DNA from: Nocardia sp.
Lineage (GTDB): Bacteria; Actinomycetota; Actinomycetes; Mycobacteriales; Mycobacteriaceae
Assembly (NCBI RefSeq): GCF_025465275.1
Contig: NZ_JAODNK010000125.1
Coordinates: 1 to 47,159, forward strand
Direction of reading: 5' to 3'
Length of the DNA stretch: 47,159 nucleotides
The position numbers and the translations under genes are program-made. The notes beneath the pieces are model-generated. The model was not told the DNA's origin. It searched no databases and was given only the letters and a program-made list of their open reading frames with translations. Shown piece by piece: positions 8,500-17,059 of the stretch. Within the stretch, counting starts at the first letter, position 1. Each line of letters starts with the position of its first letter.

Positions 8500-10107
8500 C
8501 TACCTCGGCTGTTCCACCGCGATCAGATGGCTGATCTCCGGTTCACCGACGGTGTACTGGGCCATGTCCTGCTCATTGCGCTGATCCTGCGCGGTGAGCC
8601 GGACCTGATGCTGATGCATGTGCTCGGCCCAGGACCGGACCACGAACGCCTCGACGAACCGGTTTGCCACACCCACATCGCGGTACACCCGCCACTCCAT
8701 GGCGCCGGTGCGCTGACGGGAACGCCCCACCCGGGCCATGGCGGTGAGGAATTGCTCGACCAATTCGTCTGGGACCGTATAACTCTGGAGTACCAGCACC
8801 GGACCGTCGGCCGGATCGGGCTCGCAGATGACGTAGGGCTCCGGCCAGAAAGCCGTCGGAGTCAGATCGAATCCTGTCGCATCCTGATTGACCGGCCACC
8901 ACAGCGTGCTCACCGCACACAGCGCGAGCAGCACCGCCGACGTCAGCAGGGCGAACACCACACCCATGGCACCGGCGATCGAACCCCACAGCAGCGAACC
9001 GATCGCCTGCCCGCCCATGAACACCAGCGTGTAGACCGACATCCCGCGCGCCCGCACCCAGGCCGGAAACATCAGCAGCATGGTCGAATTCAGCGTCGAC
9101 ATGGCCAGCGGCCAGCCGACGCCGGCGATCAGCAGGGCGATCAGGACCAGGGGCAATTGCTGGACCAATGTCGAGATCATGGTCGCGCCACCGAACAACA
9201 CCGCGGACAGGGTGAGCATCCGGGTCGCGGTCAGCCTGCGGCGCAATGCGGCGAAGGAGAGCCCGCCGATCACGGCTCCCACTCCCAAGGCGCCGAGCAT
9301 CAAGCCGTAGCCCGAGGACGACAACCCCAGCCGCTCATGCGCCACGATCGGCAGCAGCGCCCACAGCGCGCTGGCCGGAATGATGAACAGCACCGACCGC
9401 AATAAGACTCGGCGAATCGCCGGCCCCGACCGGACATACCGCATCCCGGCCTGCAATGCCGCCAGCGGACGCTCGAGCGGCAACACCGACTCACGAATCG
9501 GCCGCCGCCACCAAATCAACACCGCGACAATGCCGATGAACGACACGGCATTGAACGCGAACACGAACGTCGGCCCGGCCAGCGAGACCAGCACACCGGC
9601 AATAGCCGGCCCGACCGCGCGAGCACCGTTGACACTCAACCCATTCAGCGCCGATGCCGCCGGAATCTGTTCGCGCGTAACCAGTTCCGGCTGTATCGCC
9701 TGCCAGGTCGGCATGGTCAGCGCCTGCCCGCAACCCATCGCGAACAGCAGAGCCAGCAACACCGGCGGCGTAATGTGCCCAAGCGCAGTCGTCACCGCGA
9801 GCAGCAGCGCGATCAACGCCATCGCCGACTGCGCACCGATCAACAGTCGCCGCCGATCAATGAGATCAGCCAGCACCCCAGCCGGAATCACCAGCAAAAC
9901 CACCGGCAAGGTAGTCGCAGTCTGCACAAGCGACACCAGCAACGCCGCATGCGGCTGATCAACCAACAGCCACTGCGCACCCACAGTCTGCATCCAGGTG
10001 CCCAAATTCGACACCAACTGCGCCACCCACAGCGCCCGATACACCTTCGACGCAAACGGCGCCCACGAGGAAACAGGCCCAGCTTCGATCCGAACAGAAC
10101 TCACCAT
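8500..10107 (-). CDS. MFS_3-type (transmembrane secretion effector) exporter
   Basis: Protein of 535 residues with about 12 membrane helices over the first 410, followed by a soluble C-terminal part of about 110 residues. This layout and length match the MFS_3/PF05977 family of efflux proteins, whose members move small molecules or siderophores outward using the proton gradient. Motifs seen include LWVAQLVSNLGTWMQTVGAQWL at the N-terminus (first helix) and LADLIDRRRLLI, the A-like loop between helices 2 and 3. The C-terminal part (LQSYTVPDELVEQFLTAM onward, then RVYRD) resembles the ferredoxin-like domain usual in this family. The ATG at 10107 is used since AGGG lies five bases before it; GTG at 10113 is close by. 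It lies downstream of a TetR gene on the same strand, separated by a tandem repeat. Substrate unknown. Confidence 0.88.
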   Translation of the reverse strand: MVSSVRIEAGPVSSWAPFASKVYRALWVAQLVSNLGTWMQTVGAQWLLVDQPHAALLVSLVQTATTLPVVLLVIPAGVLADLIDRRRLLIGAQSAMALIALLLAVTTALGHITPPVLLALLFAMGCGQALTMPTWQAIQPELVTREQIPAASALNGLSVNGARAVGPAIAGVLVSLAGPTFVFAFNAVSFIGIVAVLIWWRRPIRESVLPLERPLAALQAGMRYVRSGPAIRRVLLRSVLFIIPASALWALLPIVAHERLGLSSSGYGLMLGALGVGAVIGGLSFAALRRRLTATRMLTLSAVLFGGATMISTLVQQLPLVLIALLIAGVGWPLAMSTLNSTMLLMFPAWVRARGMSVYTLVFMGGQAIGSLLWGSIAGAMGVVFALLTSAVLLALCAVSTLWWPVNQDATGFDLTPTAFWPEPYVICEPDPADGPVLVLQSYTVPDELVEQFLTAMARVGRSRQRTGAMEWRVYRDVGVANRFVEAFVVRSWAEHMHQHQVRLTAQDQRNEQDMAQYTVGEPEISHLIAVEQPR

Positions 10108-10198
10108 TCGCACCCTATGCGCGCCCGCCTAATCCGAAGACAGGCCACGCGGACAGCCGGCACCACCTTCCCACCGAAATCACACCCCCACCCCACAA

Positions 10199-10694
10199 CC
10201 GAACAACACATCTCCCCACCGAACAACACGTGTACAGGCTGCGCGATCCCAACACGGGCTGTGCCGTTCTCGACGCACGCTGTGTGGTCTCAATCCCGGC
10301 TGCGCGGTCTCGACTCAGCCTGCCCGGCCCCTTCCAGACAGCCCCGCAGAACCGAACAGTGCATCTCGCCACCGCACACCACGCGTACGGGCTGTGCGAT
10401 CCCGACATGGGCTGTGGCGTTCTCGATGCGCGCTGCGTGTTCTCGATCCCGGCTGCGCGGTCTTGACTCGGGCTGCGCGGCCGGTTCCGGACAGCCCCGC
10501 AGAGCCGAACGGCGCGTCTCTCCACCGCACAACACGCGTACGGGCTGTGCGGTCCCTCCCGGCCAGCTGCAACAGGACCGAACAGCGCATCTCCACACCG
10601 GACAGCACCAATGCGGGCTGCGCCATCTCGACAAAGGCTGTGCCGTGCCCGATGCGGACTGCGGTCTTGAGGCGGGCCGTGCGGCGCTCGCCGG
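10199..10694. repeat. Nested tandem repeat: 153-bp units made of about 20-bp monomers
   Basis: Units begin with CCGAAC at 10199, 10352, 10505 and 10578. Units 1 and 2 align without gaps over 153 bp. Each has a leader of about 38 bp, then five monomers of 20 to 21 bp (consensus near GGCTGYGCGGTCTCGAC), then a spacer ending in CAGCCCCGCAGA. Unit 3 is 73 bp, shorter by 80 bp, which equals four monomers. Unit 4 is diverged, with monomers starting at 10616, 10636, 10656 and 10675. The 20-bp step and the 80-bp loss are not multiples of three, so although 153 is, the array is not protein-coding. It fills the gap between the TetR and exporter genes. Confidence 0.85.
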
Positions 10695-10782
10695 ACCGGC
10701 TGTTCGAGCTGGACTCGCTGGTTCTCGTCCGGGCGTCTTTAGTCTTTTGTTCTTTGTCTCTGGGCCTTAGCCCGGCGCGCCG

Positions 10783-11424
10783 TCAGGCGCGATCGCGCTC
10801 GGATGATGGCGCCACACGGGCGGCGTACGTTGCCAGGAGGTCTTCGACCAGGGACAGGATTGCAATGTCCAGGTCGGGCCGGGGGTAGACGCCGCGGACT
10901 ACGGCCTCGCCGGAGAACAGGTGCAGCATCATGAAGAACAGAGGTTCGCGGATCTCGCTCGGGAAATCGTCGAAGAGCCCGGTCTGATCGAGGGTGGCGA
11001 TCATCTCGCTGTAGTAGCGATCGGCGATGGGCGCAATGCGTTCGCGCAGTTCAGAATCCGACCGGGCCGCCAGATATGTCTCACGTAGCGCATGGGTGAG
11101 GTTGGAGGATTGCGCGGCGCGCAGGAACCGTAGCGCAGTGTCCAGCGCATTGTCTTGCGCACCAAGGTGTTCCATCGTCGCACGATAGCCATCGAGCTGC
11201 CGGGTGAACGCCTCCTCCGCCGTGCGCACGATCAGATCGAGTCGCGTATCGAACTGCCGGAACATCGCCCCCGCGGAAAGCCCTGCGCGCCCGCAGATCT
11301 CCTGCACCGTGGCGCGCTGATACCCCACCTCACCGATGGCATCGATGGTGGCGTCGACCAGTTTGCTCACCGTGGCGGTCCGGCGCTCCTGCTGGGTGCG
11401 GCGCGGACGCGAAACTTCACTCAC
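10783..11424 (-). CDS. TetR-family transcriptional regulator
   Basis: Protein of 213 residues. The N-terminal helix-turn-helix covers about residues 13-60 (TVSKLVDATIDAIGEVGY, then VQEICGRAGLSAGAMFRQF), matching TetR/AcrR DNA-binding domains. The remaining helical part is the ligand-binding and dimer domain and cannot be assigned a ligand. The GTG at 11424 is chosen because the TetR pattern begins shortly after it and a longer frame adds no similarity. It is divergent from the lipase gene, with a palindromic site at 11523-11544 in between, so it probably represses itself and the lipase. The exporter gene downstream on the same strand could also be a target. Confidence 0.9.
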   Translation of the reverse strand: MSEVSRPRRTQQERRTATVSKLVDATIDAIGEVGYQRATVQEICGRAGLSAGAMFRQFDTRLDLIVRTAEEAFTRQLDGYRATMEHLGAQDNALDTALRFLRAAQSSNLTHALRETYLAARSDSELRERIAPIADRYYSEMIATLDQTGLFDDFPSEIREPLFFMMLHLFSGEAVVRGVYPRPDLDIAILSLVEDLLATYAARVAPSSERDRA

Positions 11425-11522
11425 GTCGCACCATCCTGCCGTGTCCAGCGGGAGTGACGAACCAGTGGCCCGACGTGACCGTTGACACATTCCATGCCTG
11501 CATCATAGGGTCGGCACGCAAC

Positions 11523-11544
11523 TTAGAAACCAAGCGCTCTCTAA
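11523..11544. promoter_or_regulatory. Candidate TetR operator between the regulator and lipase genes
   Basis: A 22-bp imperfect palindrome with outer arms TTAGA (11523-11527) and TCTAA (11540-11544) and a core AGCGCT. Eight of the eleven pairs count as matched or nearly so. It lies in the 172-bp divergent gap, about 50 bases before the lipase start. TetR regulators usually bind such a site next to their own gene; the binding here is inferred. Confidence 0.5.
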
Positions 11545-11596
11545 CTTTGCAGGGGATGAGCGCTCCGCCGCCTCGGGCGGCACGGAGGAGTTCGAT

Positions 11597-13000
11597 ATGA
11601 CAGCGGGGACCCGGACGATTGCCCAGGCATGCCTGGCCGTGGCGGCGGGATTGACGGTGGGCATCTGCCCGGCGGCAACGAATATGGCTGCGGCACAACC
11701 TGTTTCCGTGGAACCGGCACTGCCGTTCCCGATTCCGCCCGCGCCGCCGTACCTGGATCCCAACTTCTACCAACCGGATCCGGCCCGAGTATCGGCCGCG
11801 CAGCCCGGCGAGATCCTGTCGGCCCGGCAGGTGAATCTCGCCAATCTGTGGCTGATTCCGCTGAATGTGAATGCCTGGCAGCTGTCGTACCGCAGCACCA
11901 ATACGCACGGCGAGGCGATCGCGGCCGTAGCCACCGTCATCGTCCCGCACGCCGCCCCGCCGAGCGGACAGCGCGGTCTGCTCTCCTTCCAGTTCGCCGA
12001 AGATTCGCTGTCACAGAATTGCGCACCCTCCTACACGCTGCAGATGGGTTCGCTGCCGAATCCCCTGAACCCGGTCATCTCCGCGGAATTCGTGGAAGTG
12101 CAGGCGATGCTGCAACGCGGTCACGCGGTGGTGATCCCCGACCATCAGGGTCCGAACGCGGCCTATGCGGTCGGCCCGCTGGGCGGGCGCATCACGCTCG
12201 ACGGCATTCGCGCCGCGGAGAACTTCGAGCCCGCCGGGCTGCCCGGCACGGACACCCGGGTCGCGCTGTGGGGCTACTCCGGCGGCGCCATTCCCACCGA
12301 GCATGCCGCTGAGCTGCAATCGGAGTACGCGCCGGAGCTCAATCTCGTCGGCTCCGCGACCGGCGGCCTGATGGCCGATATCCGAATGGCAGTCGACTAC
12401 AACAACGGCACGTCCACCTTCGGCGGCGCGGTGCTGGGCGGATTGTTCGGCGTGGCACGCGAGTATCCGCAGGTCGCGCAGTTCATCGACCAGCATATGA
12501 ATCCGCTGGGCAAAGCCGTTCGCCTGATGCACGAAAACCAGTGCGTGGCACTGCAATTCGCAGGCTTCCCGTTCATCAACATCAAGGGCCTGTTCGACTA
12601 CCCCGGCGATCCCATGCGCTCACCCGAAATGCAGCCCGTGCTGGACGAACTCAGCCTCGGCCGCCGCGGTACGCCCAGTACGCCCCTCTATATCTATGAG
12701 GCCCCGCTCGACGAGGTGATGCCCATCAATGCGGTGAACAACCTCTACGACACCTACTGCACGGATCCGAACGCCCGCGTCTCCTACACCCGAGATCTGC
12801 TCAGCGAGCACGGCATCGCGGCCGTCGCCGGCACCGCGAGCGCAGTGCTGTGGCTCGATGACCGGCTGAACGGCGTGCCCGCCGCGAACGGTTGCCATCA
12901 GCGCGATGTGCCGACCGAATTCCTGGACCCGGGCGCACTGTCCACCTTCGTCGGTGCGATCGGCGGGACGCTCGCGTCGGCGCTCGGCCTGCCGATGTGA
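11597..13000 (+). CDS. Secreted LIP-family lipase
   Basis: Protein of 467 residues of the secretory lipase (LIP, PF03583) family, alpha/beta-hydrolases that cleave triacylglycerols or other esters outside the cell. A signal peptide covers about residues 1-34 (MTAGTRTIAQACLAVAAGL, cleavage near AAAQP). The nucleophile elbow is GYSGG with serine 228. An aspartate in the stretch LDEVMPINAVNNLYDTYC and the histidine in LLSEHGIAA complete the likely triad. The proline-rich stretch FPIPPAPPYLDPNFYQP after the signal is typical of Nocardia and mycobacterial members. The ATG at 11597 has GGAGGAG eight bases upstream. It is divergent from the TetR gene and likely under its control. The META-domain lipoprotein gene follows after 19 bases and may be cotranscribed. 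Confidence 0.9.
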   Translation: MTAGTRTIAQACLAVAAGLTVGICPAATNMAAAQPVSVEPALPFPIPPAPPYLDPNFYQPDPARVSAAQPGEILSARQVNLANLWLIPLNVNAWQLSYRSTNTHGEAIAAVATVIVPHAAPPSGQRGLLSFQFAEDSLSQNCAPSYTLQMGSLPNPLNPVISAEFVEVQAMLQRGHAVVIPDHQGPNAAYAVGPLGGRITLDGIRAAENFEPAGLPGTDTRVALWGYSGGAIPTEHAAELQSEYAPELNLVGSATGGLMADIRMAVDYNNGTSTFGGAVLGGLFGVAREYPQVAQFIDQHMNPLGKAVRLMHENQCVALQFAGFPFINIKGLFDYPGDPMRSPEMQPVLDELSLGRRGTPSTPLYIYEAPLDEVMPINAVNNLYDTYCTDPNARVSYTRDLLSEHGIAAVAGTASAVLWLDDRLNGVPAANGCHQRDVPTEFLDPGALSTFVGAIGGTLASALGLPM

Positions 13001-13019
13001 TCACCGTACGATCGGCTAT

Positions 13020-13808
13020 ATGTCAGCAACTCGCAGATGGTGTGGTGTGCTGCTCGCCGTGACGGTCGGGGCCGTCGCCGGGTGCTCGTCGCAGAAGTCG
13101 GAACCCACGCAGCAGCCCGATATCACGCCCATGGGCCGATCGTTCGTATCCACGCAGGTCAAGGGTACGGCGATTCCCGGCGGCGGTCCGCTCACGCTGA
13201 AATTCGCCGACGGCCGGGTCAGCGCCGCCGCGGGCTGTAATACCGCCACCGGGCCCGTCACCCTCGACGGCGATACGCTCGAGGTCGGCCAGATGGCGAC
13301 CACGCTGATGGGCTGCCCCGGCGATACCGCCGGGGCGGACGGCTGGGTGGACGGCCTGCTGCACTCCGCCCCCAGCTGGAAACTCGCCGGACCGAACCTG
13401 ACGCTCACCGGCAACGGCATCACCGTGACACTGCAGGACCGCAAGGTCGCCCAGCCCGATAAGCCGCTCACCGGGACCACATGGATTGTCACGGCGCTGC
13501 TGCACACCGATGCGGAGGTGCGGTCGCAAACCCTCGACGAGGTGCGCCCGGCGCTCACCATCGCCCCCGACGGCACCTTGACCGGCAGCGCCGGATGCAA
13601 TCAGATGACCGGTCGCGCCGAAATCGCCGGCAGCGATGTCAGTTTCCACGTCGCCACCACCAGGATGCTCTGCGATCCCCAGGTCATGGATGTCGAGCGT
13701 GACGTGCTCGCCGTCCTCAACGGAAAGGCCACGGCCACCATCGATTCCGACACGTTGACGCTGCGCAATGCGAGCACCGGCACCGGTTTGACACTGCACA
13801 CCGAATAG
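13020..13808 (+). CDS. META-domain lipoprotein
   Basis: Protein of 262 residues. It begins with a lipoprotein signal peptide and lipobox VAGC (cysteine about residue 22), so it should be anchored on the outer face of the cytoplasmic membrane. Two META/HslJ-like domains follow, at about residues 40-145 and 155-260. The repeated signatures SAAAGCNTATGPV and TGSAGCNQMTGRA each precede a cysteine-containing strand (TTLMGCPG and TRMLCDPQ). HslJ relatives are heat-inducible and linked to stress or antibiotic tolerance in Enterobacteria; the actinobacterial role is unknown. There is no clear ribosome site before the ATG at 13020. It starts 19 bases after the lipase stop and may depend on that transcript. 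Confidence 0.85.
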   Translation: MSATRRWCGVLLAVTVGAVAGCSSQKSEPTQQPDITPMGRSFVSTQVKGTAIPGGGPLTLKFADGRVSAAAGCNTATGPVTLDGDTLEVGQMATTLMGCPGDTAGADGWVDGLLHSAPSWKLAGPNLTLTGNGITVTLQDRKVAQPDKPLTGTTWIVTALLHTDAEVRSQTLDEVRPALTIAPDGTLTGSAGCNQMTGRAEIAGSDVSFHVATTRMLCDPQVMDVERDVLAVLNGKATATIDSDTLTLRNASTGTGLTLHTE

Positions 13809-13867
13809 CGTTATCGCACGAAACTCATTGTCGCCGGGCGGTATCCGAGGGGGTACCGTCCGGCGCT

Positions 13868-14422
13868 ATGCATACGCGATATCTGAATGTGGTGGACGTG
13901 GAGGCCACCTGCTGGCAGGGACCCAATCCACCCGGACAGCCGATGGAGATCATCGAGATCGGGCTGTGCGTGCTCGATACCGAAACACTGGAGCGGGTGA
14001 GCAAGCACAGCATTCTGGTGCGCCCGGATCGCTCCACCGTCAGCGAGTTCTGCACGCAGCTGACCACCCTCACGCCCGAACTGGTGGCGACCGGCATTTC
14101 CTTCGCCGAGGCCTGCGCCCTGCTGCGCGAGGAATTCCACGCCGATTCCCGAAGGTGGGCCAGCTGGGGCAACTACGACCGCCAGCAGTTCGAACGCCAG
14201 TGCGCCGCAACCGAAGTCCCGTACCCCTTCGGCAGCAAGCACACCAATGCCAAGGTGGCGTTCTCCGCGGCGCGCGGGACCGAGCATCGCTTCGGCATGG
14301 CCGGGGCCTTGAAAGCGGCGGAGCTTCCGCTCGAAGGCACCCACCACCGTGGCGGGGACGACGCCTGGAATATCGCCGCGCTCATCATCGACATGATGCG
14401 GCAGCGCGGTTGGCCGGAATAA
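13868..14422 (+). CDS. DEDD-type 3'-5' exonuclease
   Basis: Protein of 184 residues of the DnaQ-like exonuclease superfamily, closest in look to the KapD/ERI-1-like group. Exo I is VVDVEATCW with Asp10 and Glu12. Exo II contains SWGNYDRQQF with its aspartate. Exo III is THHRGGDDAWNIA, giving the His and final Asp of the DEDDh set. Members trim single-stranded RNA or DNA ends using two metal ions. It is about the usual length of a stand-alone exonuclease and has no extra domain. The ATG at 13868 follows a GAGGGGG run about 14 bases upstream, which is slightly far. It lies 59 bases after the lipoprotein gene. The precise substrate cannot be read from the sequence. Confidence 0.85.
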   Translation: MHTRYLNVVDVEATCWQGPNPPGQPMEIIEIGLCVLDTETLERVSKHSILVRPDRSTVSEFCTQLTTLTPELVATGISFAEACALLREEFHADSRRWASWGNYDRQQFERQCAATEVPYPFGSKHTNAKVAFSAARGTEHRFGMAGALKAAELPLEGTHHRGGDDAWNIAALIIDMMRQRGWPE

Positions 14423-14574
14423 CCGGTACCGCTGCGCGACAATGGCAGATCGGCGCCCCACCTGATCGGCCGGCGCCGCGACCAGCCGAGGAATTCGAAG
14501 ATCCGGAGGAGACGCCTATTTCACATCTACGCTGATAGCCCGGCGTACACGACATTTGGGACAAATGGGGAGAG

Positions 14575-16821
14575 GTGGGTCGTATCAACGAGCGGGAGGC
14601 AGAACTAGACCAGTGGTTCCGGGCGGAAGTTGCCGCCACGAGACCCGGAAAGTCCCGCTCACCACAGGACCCGCTCACTCCCGGCGGCACGTTGACCGGC
14701 GCCCGCTGCCTCGAACTCTTCGAGGATCAGGCGACAGCGCGGCACCTCGATCTGGCGGCCCGGCGGCTGACCAGAGAAGGGCAGGGCTACTACAGCATCG
14801 GATCGTCCGGCCACGAGGGCAATGTGGCGGTGGCCGCCGCACTGCGGACCACCGATCCGGCGCTGCTGCACTATCGGTCGGCGGCCTTCTTCGTCCATCG
14901 CGCCCGGCAGGTGCCCGGACTCGATCCGATCCGCGATGTACTGCTCGGCGTCGTCGCGGCCGTGGCAGACCCGATTTCCGGTGGGCGGCACAAGGTTTTC
15001 GGCAGTAAGCCCGCCCATGTGATCCCCCAGACCTCGACCATCGCCTCCCACCTGCCGCGTGCTGTGGGACTCGCCTTCGCGCTCGAGCGTGCCAGCCAGT
15101 TGCGGGTGGCCTGCCAATGGCCCGGAGATGCCGTGGTGGTGTGCAGCTTCGGCGATGCGTCCGCCAATCACTCCACCGCTACCGGGGCGATCAATACCGC
15201 CGTGCACACCACCCACCTGGGTGTGCCCATGCCGATTCTCTTCGTCTGCGAAGACAATGGAATCGGCATCAGCGTGCCGACACCGCGCACCTGGATCGAG
15301 CAGGCCTACGGCTCCCGGCCCGGGTTGCGCTACTTCGACACCGACGGCGCGGAATTGCTCGAGGCCCTGGAAACCGCACAGGCGGCGGCGGATTGGGTAC
15401 GCACACAACGTAAACCGGCCTTCCTGCGCCTGCGGACGGTGCGACTGCTCGGGCATGCGGGCTCCGATGTCGAGGCGGCCTACCGCCGGCCCGCCGAGAT
15501 GGCCACCGACCTGCGTAGCGATCCGGTGACCAGGACCGGGCGCATGCTCGTCGCGGCGGGCATCGCCACGCCCGGTGAAATCCTCAGGCGCTACAGCGAT
15601 ATCGGTGCACGGGTCGCCGCGATTGCCGAATCCGTGTGCGGTGAAGCGAAACTCACCTCGGCCGAAGCGGTCATGGCGCCGCTCGCGCCCTCCCGCCCGA
15701 CCGTGGTGCGCACCGATGCGCTGCGCACCGCACCCGCACAGCCGGACCCGGCCCAAGCGTGGTCCGCGTGGACCGACGCCGTCGCCGCGCCGCCCGTGGA
15801 CACCGGCGACCCGATGACGTTGGCGCAGGCCGTCAATCACACGCTCGGACAGCTCTTGGCCCGCGATACCGATGTGCTCGTCTTCGGCGAGGACGTCGGG
15901 CGCAAGGGCGGCGTCTACGGCGTCACCAAGGGACTGCAGCAGTCCTTCGGCATCCGCCGCGTCTTCGACACCCTGCTCGACGAACAGAGTGTGCTCGGCA
16001 CCGCGCTCGGTGCGGCGCTGGCCGGGTTCGTGCCCATCCCGGAGATCCAGTACCTCGCCTATGTGCACAATGCCGAGGATCAGCTGCGCGGTGAGGCGGC
16101 CACCCTCTCGTTCTTCTCCAATGGCAGCTACCGCAATCCGATGGTGGTGCGGATCGCGGGCTATGCCTATCAGAAGGGTTTCGGCGGGCACTTCCACAAT
16201 GACAATTCCATTGCGGCACTGCGGGATATCCCCGGATTGGTGATCGCGTCCCCGTCCCGCGCCGATGATGCGGCCGCCATGCTGCGCACCTGCGTCTCGG
16301 CGGCCCGGGTGGACGGCCGGGTGTGCGTCTTCCTCGAACCCATCGCGCTCTATCACACCCGCGATCTGTACCGCTCCGGCGACGGCGGCTGGCTCGCACC
16401 GGTTTCCGCGGTGCGACATGCCGAGATCGGGCTGGCGCGGGTGCACGGCATCGGCACCCACCTCACCATTGTGAGCTTCGCGAACGGCGTGCCGATGAGC
16501 CTGCGGGTGGCGCGCCGACTGAGCGAGCGCGGCGTGCACGCCCGCGTGCTGGACCTGCGCTGGCTGGCCCCGCTGCCCATCGAGGATCTGCTGGACAATG
16601 CGCGCGCCACCGGCCGGGTGCTCATCGTGGACGAAACCCGCCGCAGCGGAGGGGTTTCCGAAGGAATCTACGCGGCGCTGCTCGATGCCGGATTCGACGG
16701 CCACATCGCCCGGGTCACCAGCGCGGACAGTTTCATTCCACTCGGCCCGGCGGCGGGCACGGTGCTGCTGGACGAGGCGCGCATCGAAGCGGCGGCGGAA
16801 AAACTCCTCGCTTCGTCCTGA
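14575..16821 (+). CDS. Single-chain alpha-beta E1 component of a 2-oxo acid dehydrogenase
   Basis: Protein of 748 residues that fuses both halves of a thiamine-diphosphate E1 enzyme. Residues 1-400 are the alpha part, with the ThDP/Mg motif GDASANHSTATGAINTA at about 193 and ending in CEDNGIGIS (Asn228). Residues 411-748 are the beta part, with FGEDVGRKGGVYGVTKGL, GFVPIPEIQYLAYVHNAEDQ and the C-terminal transketolase-like domain (IVDETRRSGGVSEGIYA). E1 decarboxylates a 2-oxo acid and passes the acyl group to an E2 lipoyl protein. No E2 or E3 gene is nearby, so the partner must be elsewhere. The length and fusion suit the branched-chain/pyruvate E1 fusions found in some bacteria. The GTG at 14575 is the best start but stands very close to its GGGGAG. 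Substrate unknown. Confidence 0.87.
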   Translation: MGRINEREAELDQWFRAEVAATRPGKSRSPQDPLTPGGTLTGARCLELFEDQATARHLDLAARRLTREGQGYYSIGSSGHEGNVAVAAALRTTDPALLHYRSAAFFVHRARQVPGLDPIRDVLLGVVAAVADPISGGRHKVFGSKPAHVIPQTSTIASHLPRAVGLAFALERASQLRVACQWPGDAVVVCSFGDASANHSTATGAINTAVHTTHLGVPMPILFVCEDNGIGISVPTPRTWIEQAYGSRPGLRYFDTDGAELLEALETAQAAADWVRTQRKPAFLRLRTVRLLGHAGSDVEAAYRRPAEMATDLRSDPVTRTGRMLVAAGIATPGEILRRYSDIGARVAAIAESVCGEAKLTSAEAVMAPLAPSRPTVVRTDALRTAPAQPDPAQAWSAWTDAVAAPPVDTGDPMTLAQAVNHTLGQLLARDTDVLVFGEDVGRKGGVYGVTKGLQQSFGIRRVFDTLLDEQSVLGTALGAALAGFVPIPEIQYLAYVHNAEDQLRGEAATLSFFSNGSYRNPMVVRIAGYAYQKGFGGHFHNDNSIAALRDIPGLVIASPSRADDAAAMLRTCVSAARVDGRVCVFLEPIALYHTRDLYRSGDGGWLAPVSAVRHAEIGLARVHGIGTHLTIVSFANGVPMSLRVARRLSERGVHARVLDLRWLAPLPIEDLLDNARATGRVLIVDETRRSGGVSEGIYAALLDAGFDGHIARVTSADSFIPLGPAAGTVLLDEARIEAAAEKLLASS

Positions 16822-16833
16822 GGACGGATGGCA

Positions 16834-16879
16834 ACGAGCGGAACAGGCCCGATGAGGGGTGGTCACCCATTCCGCTCGT
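16834..16879 (+). terminator. Hairpin after the E1 gene
   Basis: ACGAGCGGAA at 16834-16843 pairs with TTCCGCTCGT at 16870-16879; inside the loop GGGTG and CACCC can pair as well. It starts 12 bases after the E1 stop. No T-run follows, as is common in actinobacteria. Confidence 0.5.
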
Positions 16880-16939
16880 CACCGGCGCCGGTCCGGTCGG
16901 CGCCCCTGTGCCGATGAGGGGGCGGCACAAGCTTTTATC

Positions 16940-16963
16940 TACTATCTCCGTACGTAGATAGTA
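16940..16963. promoter_or_regulatory. BlaI-type operator O1, before the M56 peptidase gene
   Basis: A 24-bp palindrome with arms TACTATCT (16940-16947) and AGATAGTA (16956-16963) around a CGTACG centre, with one mismatched pair. BlaI/MecI repressors bind TACTA/TAGTA-type inverted repeats, and a blaI gene lies 1.7 kb on. The 16-base core ACTATCTCCGTACGTA recurs exactly at 18153-18168. Confidence 0.8.
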
Positions 16964-17059
16964 ATACCGGACCGGGGCGGGTCCGCGCAACACCACAAGA
17001 AGTAAGGCTCCCCTCAGGTTCCTTACGTACAGTCGGCCCGATCGAACGGGAGGAGCTTC

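Noticed and set aside
9775..10770. Plus-strand open frame running through the tandem repeat
   Set aside because: It stays open because 153 is a multiple of three, but the 20-base monomers and the 80-base loss break any coding meaning, and the start lies antisense to the exporter gene.
14659..16866. Long open frame antisense to the E1 dehydrogenase (735 codons)
   Set aside because: It mirrors the E1 gene, has no recognisable motif and is full of histidine and arginine runs typical of antisense frames in GC-rich DNA.
17002..17026. GTAAGG...CCTTAC inverted repeat before the M56 leader, considered as an iron-regulator box
   Set aside because: The sequence between the arms does not match the known IdeR/DtxR consensus, and the genes concerned are not iron genes.
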